Assembly: GCA_015231915.1 (NCBI GenBank)
Contig: JADGAR010000004.1
Location: 1-64,000 of the forward strand
DNA length: 64,000 nucleotides
Source of the DNA: Magnetococcales bacterium
GTDB taxonomy: Bacteria > Pseudomonadota > Magnetococcia > Magnetococcales > Magnetaquicoccaceae
Direction of reading: 5' to 3'
Shown piece after piece: positions 25,167 through 33,026 of this stretch. A program made the translations under genes and the position numbers. How positions within the stretch are numbered: the first letter of the stretch is position 1; the number at the start of each line of letters is the position of its first letter. The notes beneath the pieces were generated by a model. It was not told the DNA's origin. It searched no databases and was given only the letters and a program-made list of their open reading frames with translations.

Positions 25167-26257
25167 ATGCCGGTTTCTGGCGGGGCCGGCGTCTGTTTTT
25201 GACCGGCCATACGGGTTTCAAGGGGTCGTGGCTGGCGTTGTGGCTGCGCGAGCTGGGCGCGGAGGTGACCGGGTATGCCCTGGCCCCCCCCACGCAGCCG
25301 AGTCTGTTCGAGATGGCGCGGGTGGCCGACGGCATGGCATCATCGGTGATCGCCGACATCCGGGACGGGGAGGCATTGGCCGCTGCCATGGAGCGGGCGG
25401 CCCCCGAGGTGGTGGTGCACATGGCCGCGCAGCCGTTGGTGCGGGCCTCGTACCGGATCCCGGTGGAGACCTATGCCACCAACGTGATGGGATCGGTCCA
25501 TCTGCTGGAGGCGGTGCGGCGCACCCCGTCGGTGCGGGCGGTGATCAACGTGACCACGGACAAGTGCTACGAGAACAGGGAGTGGCATTGGGGATACCGG
25601 GAGAACGAGCCGCTGGGGGGGTATGATCCCTATTCCAGCAGCAAGGCGTGTGCGGAACTGGTCACTTCTGCTTACCGGAACTCCTTTTTTCCGGAGGGGG
25701 AGTATGCCCGGCATCGGGTGGCGGTGGCCTCGGCGCGGGCCGGCAACGTGATCGGCGGCGGCGACTGGGCCGAGGATCGGTTGCTGCCGGATTTCGTGCG
25801 GGCGATCCTGCGGGGCGAGCCGGTGGTGATCCGCAATCCCCATGCGACGCGCCCCTGGCAGCATGTGCTGGAGCCGTTGTCCGGGTATTTGTTGCTGGCG
25901 CAACGTCTGGTGGAGGAGGGGCCGCGTTATGCGTCGGCGTGGAATTTCGGTCCCCTGGACGCGGATGCCCGACCGGTGGGTTGGGTGGCGCAACGGATGT
26001 GCGCCTTGTGGGGGGAGGGCGCCGAGTATCGTCAGGAGGGCGGGGAGCATCCCCACGAGGCCTCTTTCCTGAAGCTGGACATCTCCAAGGCGCGCGCCGG
26101 GCTTGGCTGGCAGCCCCGCTGGGATCTGGAGACCGCCCTGGCGTCCATCGTCACCTGGACCAAGGCGTACCGGGCCGGGGCGCGCATGGATGCGGTCTGT
26201 CTGGAACAGATCGCGGCCTACGCCGCTCATGCGGATCGAGGGTCTCTTGGCGAATAA
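25163..26257 (+). CDS. rfbG: CDP-glucose 4,6-dehydratase
   Basis: 364 residues. It converts CDP-glucose to CDP-4-keto-6-deoxyglucose, the precursor of 6-deoxy and 3,6-dideoxy sugars. The short-chain dehydrogenase features are the NAD loop LTGHTGFKGSWLALWL, the catalytic Y-x3-K in DPYSSSKACAE, and NVTTDKCYEN. The substrate-binding NVIGGGDWAEDRL motif is typical of RfbG. The start at 25163 gives a four-base overlap with rfbF and has GGAAGG upstream. No RfbH-type dehydrase or epimerase follows, so later steps must be encoded elsewhere. Confidence 0.95.
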   Translation: MNAGFWRGRRLFLTGHTGFKGSWLALWLRELGAEVTGYALAPPTQPSLFEMARVADGMASSVIADIRDGEALAAAMERAAPEVVVHMAAQPLVRASYRIPVETYATNVMGSVHLLEAVRRTPSVRAVINVTTDKCYENREWHWGYRENEPLGGYDPYSSSKACAELVTSAYRNSFFPEGEYARHRVAVASARAGNVIGGGDWAEDRLLPDFVRAILRGEPVVIRNPHATRPWQHVLEPLSGYLLLAQRLVEEGPRYASAWNFGPLDADARPVGWVAQRMCALWGEGAEYRQEGGEHPHEASFLKLDISKARAGLGWQPRWDLETALASIVTWTKAYRAGARMDAVCLEQIAAYAAHADRGSLGE

Positions 26258-28187
26258 CGTCGATTCGTTCGACGAGGCGTCACGGCGGCTGGTGGACCTG
26301 TTTGCCCGGAACTGTTACCGGGAGTTGGAGTCCCTGGCCAGGGAGATGGTGGCCGATGCGCCGGAGTTCGGTTTCGGCTGGAAGGCCCTGGGCGTGGCGC
26401 TGCAACAACAGGGCAGGGATGCCGAGGCCGTGGATGCGCTGGCACGGGCCTGGGAGTTGCTGCCGGAGGATGGCGAGCTTCAATATAATTTTGGTTATGT
26501 TTTGCAGCGGCTGGAGCGGTTTGGCGAGGCGGAGGTGTGTTATCGCCGGGCCGTGGCGTGGCAACCCGGGGCGGTGAATGCCTGGCTGAATCTGGGATTC
26601 GTGTTGTTGCGGAAAGGGCGTCTCGAGGAGGCCGAGGCGGTTTACCGGCAGGCGCTCGGTCCTTGTCCGGACGTTGCGGATGTGTACCATAATCTTGGGA
26701 TGGTGTTGCAAGCGGGGCAACGTCCCGACGAGGCGTTGGCGGCGTTTCGTGATGCGGTGCGCCTGCAACCGGACCATGCCGAGGCCTGGTGCCAGCTGGG
26801 GATGTTGCTGCACCAGCAAAAGCGGATGCCCCAGGCCGAGAGCGCCCTGCGGGAGGCGATTCGTTGCGGTGTGGGAGGCGGCGCGGCCCACGGCGATCTT
26901 GGCGTGTTGTTGTACGAATGCCAGCGGCTGGACGAGGCGGAAGCCGCCTTGCGGGAGGCGATACGCCGTCAGCCGGACGACATGGCCGCCTTGGCCAATC
27001 TGGGGGTTTTGTTGATGGAGCGGCGCGCCCCGGTCGAGGCCGAGTCCCTGTTGCGGGAGGCGTTGCGTTTGCGGCCCGACGATCCTGATCTTTGTTTCAA
27101 GCTGGGCAGTTGTTTGTGGGGACAACTGCGCACGACGGAGGCGGTGGAGGCCCTGCGGGAGTGCGTGCGTCTCGATCCGGGGCATGCGGAGGCCCATTAT
27201 CAATTATCTTTATTTTTGTTCTATCTGGGTCGCGTCGAAGAGGCTTATCAGAGCATAGGGCAGGCGTTGCGTATCCGTCCGGATCTCGATCAGAAATTTT
27301 TGATAAATCATGTAAAATATATCGATCACAATGATGCCGCCTGGCAGATGGCCACTGTGAACGCAGAGATCGAGCGGGCCTTTTGGCATGTGGCGGCCCG
27401 GAACCCTGGGGATTCTTTGGAGTTGCATCAAAGCCTTTTGTGTTTGAAACAGTGTCGGCGTGGCATCATGCTGTATTTTTGCCATGACCGGTTCGTCGGG
27501 AGGGCCTTGGGGCGCCACGGTGAATTTTCGGAGGGCGAGGTGGAGTTGTTCTCTGCGGTGGTGGGCGCCGGACAGACCGTGCTGGAGGTGGGGGCCAACA
27601 TCGGCGCGCATACGGTATGGTTGGGTCAGTTGGTGGGGGCGACCGGATCGGTGATCGCCTGCGAGCCGCAACGTTTGGCGCATCGGCTGCTTGAGGCCAA
27701 CTGTCGTCTCAATCGGCTGGAGTGGTGTCGTCCCTTGCTGCTGGCGTTGGGGAGCGAGCGGGGGACGATTGCGGTGCCGGAGGTGGATCTGGGCTGCGAG
27801 AACAATGCCGGCGGGCTGTCGCTGCTGGATGGCGGCGGCGGGGTGGGGGGAGGGCATGTGCCGCTGGAAACGATTGACGGGATGGCGTTGCCGGCGTTGC
27901 ATTTCCTGAAGGTGGATGTGGAGGGGATGGAACTGGAGGTGCTGATGGGCGCCAGGGAGACCATCCGCCGCTTGCGACCGGTTCTGTACGTGGAAAACGA
28001 CCGGGTGAGCAGGTCGTCCCGGCTCGTCAGCTTGTTGCGTTCCATGGGGTATCTCCTGTACTGGCACAAGCCGCCGTTGATCGATTTGCTGTGTTCGATC
28101 AACCTGCTTGCCATACCGGAAGAAATCGGAGTGCCTCTTGGGAGTGAATTGTCATCTTCTGTACGCTGTTTGACATTGTGCGAATGA
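26229..28187 (+). CDS. TPR protein fused to an FkbM methyltransferase
   Basis: 652 residues. Residues 15-370 are about ten TPR units with the usual W/L/G/Y/A/F/A/P spacing (for example AWLNLGFVLLRKGRLEEAEAV). Residues about 430-620 are an FkbM methyltransferase with the SAM loop LEVGANIGAHTVWLG, acidic IACEP, and the FkbM signature FLKVDVEGMELEVLMGARE. The start at 26229 overlaps the end of rfbG by 29 bases. The repeat scaffold probably holds the protein or glycan that is methylated. The short linker between the two halves is A+T-richer than the rest, which may mark the fusion joint. Confidence 0.85.
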   Translation: MRIEGLLANNVDSFDEASRRLVDLFARNCYRELESLAREMVADAPEFGFGWKALGVALQQQGRDAEAVDALARAWELLPEDGELQYNFGYVLQRLERFGEAEVCYRRAVAWQPGAVNAWLNLGFVLLRKGRLEEAEAVYRQALGPCPDVADVYHNLGMVLQAGQRPDEALAAFRDAVRLQPDHAEAWCQLGMLLHQQKRMPQAESALREAIRCGVGGGAAHGDLGVLLYECQRLDEAEAALREAIRRQPDDMAALANLGVLLMERRAPVEAESLLREALRLRPDDPDLCFKLGSCLWGQLRTTEAVEALRECVRLDPGHAEAHYQLSLFLFYLGRVEEAYQSIGQALRIRPDLDQKFLINHVKYIDHNDAAWQMATVNAEIERAFWHVAARNPGDSLELHQSLLCLKQCRRGIMLYFCHDRFVGRALGRHGEFSEGEVELFSAVVGAGQTVLEVGANIGAHTVWLGQLVGATGSVIACEPQRLAHRLLEANCRLNRLEWCRPLLLALGSERGTIAVPEVDLGCENNAGGLSLLDGGGGVGGGHVPLETIDGMALPALHFLKVDVEGMELEVLMGARETIRRLRPVLYVENDRVSRSSRLVSLLRSMGYLLYWHKPPLIDLLCSINLLAIPEEIGVPLGSELSSSVRCLTLCE

Positions 28188-28223
28188 TCTGCAAAGCCTG
28201 GTAAAATATTCTCCTCAAAAGGA

Positions 28224-28252
28224 TTGACAAAATCCTCGCCTTGGCCGATACA
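28224..28252 (+). promoter_or_regulatory. Candidate promoter for the small secreted protein
   Basis: A perfect -35 TTGACA (28224-28229) is followed after 17 bases by GATACA (28247-28252), 45 bases before the start at 28297. The surrounding spacer is A+T-rich. Confidence 0.4.
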
Positions 28253-28296
28253 TCCCGCATGGATCTTTATCAACGCTCTTGGGAGGAACGACAACC

Positions 28297-28578
28297 ATGC
28301 GCAAAAAAACGACTCTGTTGCTGGCCAGTGCCGCACTGGCGACCGGGCTGATGGGTGCTCCGGCCCCGGCCAAGGCCGATCCCACCCTCGCGGTGGCCCT
28401 TGGCGGGGCGGCCCTGTTCACGTCGTTGAGCCACTGGATTCTGCAGCCGGGCCAGTCGTCCTATCAGGTGGTCTCGGCGCAGGTGCCCTATTATCCCCAG
28501 CCGGTGGTCTACCAGACCGTCTCGCCGGTGGTGTATCAGCAGCCGCCGATCATCATGATGGCGGTGCCCAGGTATTAG
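28297..28578 (+). CDS. Small secreted Tyr/Pro-rich protein
   Basis: 93 residues. The start at 28297 has GGGAGGA about nine bases upstream. A signal peptide (1-27, ending PAKA) precedes a short hydrophobic Ala/Gly segment and a tail rich in Tyr, Pro, Gln and Val (PYYPQPVVYQTV). No cysteine or catalytic motif is present. Such small Tyr/Pro-rich periplasmic proteins are common and unassigned. It is a single-gene unit convergent with the protease-like gene, with only one base between the two stops. Confidence 0.65.
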   Translation: MRKKTTLLLASAALATGLMGAPAPAKADPTLAVALGGAALFTSLSHWILQPGQSSYQVVSAQVPYYPQPVVYQTVSPVVYQQPPIIMMAVPRY

Positions 28579-28579
28579 G

Positions 28580-29482
28580 TCAGGGGGAGACGACGATCTG
28601 GCGCAGGATTTCCGCGCGTCCGGATTCCCCCTGATAGACCAGGCCGGGGCACTCTTTGTTGTAATCCGCGATCTGTTCCCGCAGGGCGGCGGCTTCCCTG
28701 GCCGGGAGGGGGGTGGTCGCCTTGAGGCGCAGGCTGTTTTGTCGTGCGCGGCAGTTGGCGGTTTGCGAGGCGGTGCGCGCGGCTGCGGATTCCGTCTCCT
28801 CGCCGGCAGGGCAGGGGGAGGCGGAGAGATAGGTGACCCCGTTTGGGCGCCAGCATTGCCGCGTGGGGTTGCGTACCCCCGCCGGGGGGGACTCGCGTGG
28901 GGCGAGAGGCAGAAGCAGTTGGCGGGATGGCTGGTCGATGCGCCATGCGCCGAGCTGTTCCAGAACCGGGGTGCCCAGCAGGGGCAGGCCGTTGGCGGGG
29001 ATCACCGTCACCGCGATGTTGCGGATCACCTGACGACCGATGCGCAGTGAGTCCAGCCGCACCAAGGGATAACGGACCCGGGTGCCATCCCCCATGCGGG
29101 TGGTGGTCTCGCCCATCCGGTCCTTGTCGGTGATGGAGCCTTGCGCCACCAGTTGGTCGATGCGGTCCTGGGGGAGCACCACGATATTGGCCCCGGTGTC
29201 GATGAGGAACTCGATTTGCAGTTGGTCGTTGGCCAGGGCGGGAATCCAGTACTGCCCGCGCATGCCGTGTTCCAGGAGGGGAATCGCCTCGTAACCGGCA
29301 TCCGGACGGGCATCCCGTTCGCCGGAGCGGCAGGGTTCGCTGCGCACGGTGGTGCGGTTCTGGTCATCCGTGCAGCGGTAGAGCGTCACCGCGTCGCTGG
29401 TCGGAATGGCGACCGCCCAGAACCCGCAGGTCAGCCCCAACCGGAGCCAACGTCCGCTCGCCGAAAATGCGCACCATGACAT
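28580..29482 (-). CDS. Secreted retropepsin-like aspartic protease with two DUF4124-like modules
   Basis: 300 residues with a signal peptide or anchor (about 1-30). Residues 32-60 match a DUF4124-like Cys module (LYRCTDDQ ... SEPCRSGE). Residues 75-200 are a clan AA retropepsin-like domain with the catalytic FLIDTGANIVVLP and the second conserved segment VIPANGLPLLGTPVLEQLG, as in TIGR02281-type bacterial proteases that act as dimers. A second, similar Cys module (CWRPNGVTYLSASPCPAGE) lies at about 210-230. The gene precedes a small spacer and the phosphatase gene on the same strand. The target is unknown; the signal peptide and cysteines imply action in the periplasm. Confidence 0.8.
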   Translation of the reverse strand: MSWCAFSASGRWLRLGLTCGFWAVAIPTSDAVTLYRCTDDQNRTTVRSEPCRSGERDARPDAGYEAIPLLEHGMRGQYWIPALANDQLQIEFLIDTGANIVVLPQDRIDQLVAQGSITDKDRMGETTTRMGDGTRVRYPLVRLDSLRIGRQVIRNIAVTVIPANGLPLLGTPVLEQLGAWRIDQPSRQLLLPLAPRESPPAGVRNPTRQCWRPNGVTYLSASPCPAGEETESAAARTASQTANCRARQNSLRLKATTPLPAREAAALREQIADYNKECPGLVYQGESGRAEILRQIVVSP

Positions 29483-29485
29483 GAT

Positions 29486-30166
29486 TCAACTGTTCCGAAG
29501 TTGCGCCCGCACGCCGTCGATGGCGAGGAGTTCGGGCATGGTCTCCAACCAGTGGTCGGGACGCGCCTCGGTCAACCGGGCGCGGGAGTGGCAGCCGTAG
29601 GTGACCGCTGCGGTCCATGTCCCGGCATTGCGTCCCATTTCGATATCATAAAGTGTATCGCCCACCATGAGGGTTTGGGAAGCGGAAAATCCGGTGGCGC
29701 GTAATATATTTTCCACCATGGCGGGATGGGGTTTGCTGGGGGCCTGATCGGCGGTCATGACGGCGGTGAAGAAGTGTGCGAGGTCGTGTTCCTGGAAGGT
29801 GCGTTGCACGCCGCGCAGGGATTTGCCGGTGGCCACGCCCATCACGACCCCGGCGGCTTCCAGGGTTTCCAGGGTGTCGCGCACGCCGGGAAAGAGCGGG
29901 GCGAGCAGTTCGCGGCCATCGGCCATGGCCTGATAGTGGCGTTTGTAGCCCAGCACCGCGTTGGTGCGAAACTCCGGGTCGGCATCAGGCATCAGCGTCG
30001 CCATGGCCTCCTCCAGGGAGAGGCCCACCACCTGGGCGATGTCGTCATGGGAGAGGTCGCGGTGGTATCCCAGTTCGTCGAGTGCCCGTTGCGCCGCGCG
30101 CGCGATTCCGTCCAGGCTGTCCACCAGGGTGCCGTCGCAGTCGAAGATGATCAGGTCGAACATCAT
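29486..30166 (-). CDS. HAD-superfamily phosphatase (phosphoglycolate phosphatase-like)
   Basis: 226 residues. The nucleophile motif FDCDGTLVDS is near the N-terminus, then a helical cap domain, GVATGKSLRGV (motif II), SKPHPAMV (motif III lysine) and MVGDTLYDIEMGRNAG (motif IV). It resembles Gph or YjjG-type phosphatases that hydrolyse small phosphoesters such as 2-phosphoglycolate. The start at 30166 is chosen because AAAGGAAAA lies upstream. It lies 25 bases after the beta-lactamase gene and three before the protease gene, all on the minus strand, so they may be co-transcribed. Confidence 0.85.
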   Translation of the reverse strand: MMFDLIIFDCDGTLVDSLDGIARAAQRALDELGYHRDLSHDDIAQVVGLSLEEAMATLMPDADPEFRTNAVLGYKRHYQAMADGRELLAPLFPGVRDTLETLEAAGVVMGVATGKSLRGVQRTFQEHDLAHFFTAVMTADQAPSKPHPAMVENILRATGFSASQTLMVGDTLYDIEMGRNAGTWTAAVTYGCHSRARLTEARPDHWLETMPELLAIDGVRAQLRNS

Positions 30167-30191
30167 TTTTTCCTTTGGTTGCGATTCGGGT

Positions 30192-30992
30192 TCAGGGGAT
30201 GCCGATGCCCGCGAGGTGCAGGGCCTCCAGGGCCAACGTCTTGCGCAGGGGGGCGGCATCCAGGGCGTTCATCGGGATGCGCACGGCGACCGCCGTCATT
30301 TTGCCATGGCTTTCCATCCAGCCCGCATACCACCCGATCCCTGGTGTCACGGACGAGGCCCAGCCGGTTTTGCCGTAGAGACGCGCCTCCCCGACCTGCT
30401 CCTGGGGGATCAGACGGCGCAGTCCGGCCAGGGTGTGGCTGGAAAAGGGGAGCGTGCCGGTGGCCAGGCGCGCCATGAAGCGGGCCTGCTCGACAGGCGA
30501 GATCGCCAATGGCCCGTCGAGCCAGAACCGATCCACCACCTGACCCGTATCCCCATTGCCGTAGCCGATTCTGGTCACCCATTCCGCCATGCGCTGTTGG
30601 CCGATACGCCGGGCGATTTCCTGAAACACCGGCACCGAGGAGACGGCCATGGCCTCCCGGAGGGTGAGTTCCTTTTCCCAGGCCTTGAAGGGCATGGGGG
30701 AACCGTTCCAGGGGAAGATCTCCTCTTCCCGTACCGCTCCGGTTTCCAGGGCAATGAGGGCGTTGACCACCTTGAAGGTGGAGGCGGGCAGAAAACGGTG
30801 GTGGCCGCAAGTCTCGTCGGAGACCCGTATCCGCTCCGGATCGGTCTCCAGCAGGACGATACAGCCCGTCACCCCGGCCTTTTGCAGGATTTCGGCCAAT
30901 CCGGGTTCCTGCCGGGTCTGCGCCTGGCAGAGGGGCAAGGCGCACAACAGGGCCAGGATCGCACCCAATAGGTTAAATCGTTTGGGCTTCAC
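30192..30992 (-). CDS. OXA-type class D beta-lactamase family enzyme
   Basis: 266 residues, the normal class D length, with a signal peptide (1-24). All class D motifs are present: the nucleophile S71-T-F-K74 with the carbamylatable lysine, S118-x-V120, Y144-G-N146, FWLDGPLAISPVEQ and K208-T-G210. It should hydrolyse penam-type beta-lactams or act on a related peptidoglycan substrate; the activity spectrum cannot be read from sequence. Its start lies 20 bases inside the end of the DUF4435 gene, so it may be translated from the same transcript as the five-gene operon. No integron or insertion sequence is seen, so it looks chromosomal. Confidence 0.85.
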   Translation of the reverse strand: MKPKRFNLLGAILALLCALPLCQAQTRQEPGLAEILQKAGVTGCIVLLETDPERIRVSDETCGHHRFLPASTFKVVNALIALETGAVREEEIFPWNGSPMPFKAWEKELTLREAMAVSSVPVFQEIARRIGQQRMAEWVTRIGYGNGDTGQVVDRFWLDGPLAISPVEQARFMARLATGTLPFSSHTLAGLRRLIPQEQVGEARLYGKTGWASSVTPGIGWYAGWMESHGKMTAVAVRIPMNALDAAPLRKTLALEALHLAGIGIP

Positions 30993-31860
30993 GCTTCAGA
31001 GCATCCATGAAATCCGCGATTTCCGGATCAATGATGGCATGAGATTTTATGCTGCGCGCCAGAGCGAATTTATTGATTGTCACCTTTTGGTCGAAGACCT
31101 CCGAAAGGCGTTCCAGGAACATTTTCGGATCGATCAAGCGATTGATCCGATCCCAGCGTTCTTCCGGATCCGTGGTTGTGGTGCGCAGAAAAGCGATCAT
31201 GCGATTGTATTTATCGGTCAGCGCGGCATCGGGATTCTCCACGGCTTTTTTTTGCAAATGTTCGAGAATTTTATTACGCAACTCCTTGCAATCGCGCGGT
31301 TCCTTGTCAGAGTGCATACCGAAATGCATGCCCAAGTTGCGGTGATCATGTTCGAGAAGCACCAGATTGGCCGCAGTCAGGAGAATGGCTTCCTCAGAGC
31401 AATCCACCATGCACTTGGCCAGGATGCGAACCGAGATTGGTGTTTTTTGCGGTGCATGATCCGTCAGATATTCATGTACGGCAAATGGATGCAGCACATA
31501 GTTCTCAATTTCGTATCTTTTCAACACTTTAATGTAATTTCCCAAAAATTGTCTGACGGCGTTGTCGAAAATTGCCGCGTCTGGTTCGAAAAATGTTTCC
31601 CGTCTCACCATGACATCCCGGTCCACGATGCCATAGGCGCGGATATCGTTGTTGCGATCCTTCGTTACCCGATGTCGCACTGCGGCGGATCCACCACCGC
31701 CCCCCTCCGGGAGATCCACAGTCGTGAAGATGATCCATTCCCCCCATGTCGGGAACCAGCGTTCCCGCAGGATCTCCAGGTCGTCCTGTGATTCCAGATA
31801 GACCGTGATACGTTGCGGATACCGTTTGGACGGCCTGGTGCTGGCGGTGATCGATGGCAT
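30973..31860 (-). CDS. DUF4435 (TOPRIM-like) putative nuclease or effector
   Basis: 295 residues. The N-terminal half fits a DUF4435/TOPRIM fold: a glutamate at the end of the first strand (TVYLESQDD, E23) and the D-x-D pair in GIVDRDV (D80, D82), the metal-binding set of TOPRIM nucleases. The RYEIENYVLHP stretch is characteristic of DUF4435. The C-terminal part is helical and unassigned. In PARIS, the AriB effector is a DUF4435 protein paired with an ABC-type ATPase; here the gene likewise follows an ABC-type ATPase gene by 11 bases. The sequence is A+T-richer than its neighbours. It is the last gene of the five-gene operon. Confidence 0.75.
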   Translation of the reverse strand: MPSITASTRPSKRYPQRITVYLESQDDLEILRERWFPTWGEWIIFTTVDLPEGGGGGSAAVRHRVTKDRNNDIRAYGIVDRDVMVRRETFFEPDAAIFDNAVRQFLGNYIKVLKRYEIENYVLHPFAVHEYLTDHAPQKTPISVRILAKCMVDCSEEAILLTAANLVLLEHDHRNLGMHFGMHSDKEPRDCKELRNKILEHLQKKAVENPDAALTDKYNRMIAFLRTTTTDPEERWDRINRLIDPKMFLERLSEVFDQKVTINKFALARSIKSHAIIDPEIADFMDALKREAQTI

Positions 31861-31871
31861 GGCTGCAACCT

Positions 31872-33026
31872 TTAAATTTCATTTCTCTCAATAAGATATC
31901 CACCAAGATGCAAGCCGGGATCCCCGTTTTTGAGGTCAACCTCGAACTGCTCGATGAGTTCCAAGGAGTGGGTGGTCACGATCAAGGTCAAATTGGGATG
32001 GGCCGCGATCAGCCCGCGCAAGGCATGATACAGGCGGTGTTGCAGTTTGACGTGCAGGTGGGCATCCAACTCGTCGATCAGGATGATCGAATGAGTGGTC
32101 AGGTGCAGATGGATGCGCAGCAGCAACTGCACCATACTCTTTTCCCCGCTGGAAAGCTGATCCAGACGGTGCCGGCTGCCACGGTCGATGACATTCGCCT
32201 TCAGTTCGCTGCGCACGATTTGATCCAGCGCCTTGTCGGTTTCGGCAAACACCGATTCGTTCAGCAGTTTTTGCACCTGTTCGTAGCGTCCGTCATCCAG
32301 CCATGTCAGCCAGACCAGCAGATTGTCCAGGCTGCCACGCCACTGCTCGCCATGCGCGCCGAAGTGATGGACCGGCCAATAGGTCCACGCTTCCGGACGG
32401 CTGATGGTGAGTCGGCTTCTGTTCATGACCGGGATGTCGCGGTAGGCATCGAAATAGAGCAGCGAAGGCACGGTCAGGGTATTAGGCCCGAATGCCTGAT
32501 AAGCGCTTTTGGTTTCCGCCTTCACCAGTCCGAGCAACTCCTCCACCAGGTCGTCGGCGGATTTTTCCAGTTTCCATCTCCCTCCCGGAGAACGGGTCCA
32601 GGCAATGTGCAATTGTTCCCTGGTCTGTGTCCGTTCCCGCTCCCCGGCATCCCGGTTTCTCAGATTCCAGGGTTGTCCCTCGCCTGCCGCCAGGGTCAGG
32701 AGGATTTCCCGCGTTCGACCGCCCAGGCTGACGGCGAGTCGCAGATCCAGTTGCGCCCGCGCCTTGGGATGAGACCACAGGCGGGAGTGCAGGTTCTTTT
32801 CGGAGGGGGTCAGGTCGGGAGCCAGCAGGCGCATCAGGCTGGCCATGGCCTCCAGCAGGGTGGTCTTGCCGAAACCGTTGCGGGAGATCAGCAGGTAAAA
32901 GTTGCTTATTTTGCCGGTTTCATTAATAAAATCCAAGGTGATCGGCTTTTCCTGGAACGGCCCCATGCCCAATACGGTCAGGGCGAGGGGGCGGCATTCG
33001 CGAATCTGGAGCGCGTCGATCATCAT
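31872..33026 (-). CDS. ABC-type (AAA15/21-like) ATPase paired with the DUF4435 gene
   Basis: 384 residues. Walker A reads SRNGFGKTTLL (Ser replaces the first Gly), the signature is LSSGEKSM, Walker B is ILIDELDAHLH and the switch region is VTTHSLELIEQF. This matches the ATPases of OLD, AriA and related defence proteins, which hold a partner until an invader is sensed. The ATG overlaps the FtsK-fusion stop (ATGA), so translation is coupled. A central insert (about 90-260) lacks known motifs and may bind the partner or the trigger. Confidence 0.8.
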   Translation of the reverse strand: MMIDALQIRECRPLALTVLGMGPFQEKPITLDFINETGKISNFYLLISRNGFGKTTLLEAMASLMRLLAPDLTPSEKNLHSRLWSHPKARAQLDLRLAVSLGGRTREILLTLAAGEGQPWNLRNRDAGERERTQTREQLHIAWTRSPGGRWKLEKSADDLVEELLGLVKAETKSAYQAFGPNTLTVPSLLYFDAYRDIPVMNRSRLTISRPEAWTYWPVHHFGAHGEQWRGSLDNLLVWLTWLDDGRYEQVQKLLNESVFAETDKALDQIVRSELKANVIDRGSRHRLDQLSSGEKSMVQLLLRIHLHLTTHSIILIDELDAHLHVKLQHRLYHALRGLIAAHPNLTLIVTTHSLELIEQFEVDLKNGDPGLHLGGYLIERNEI

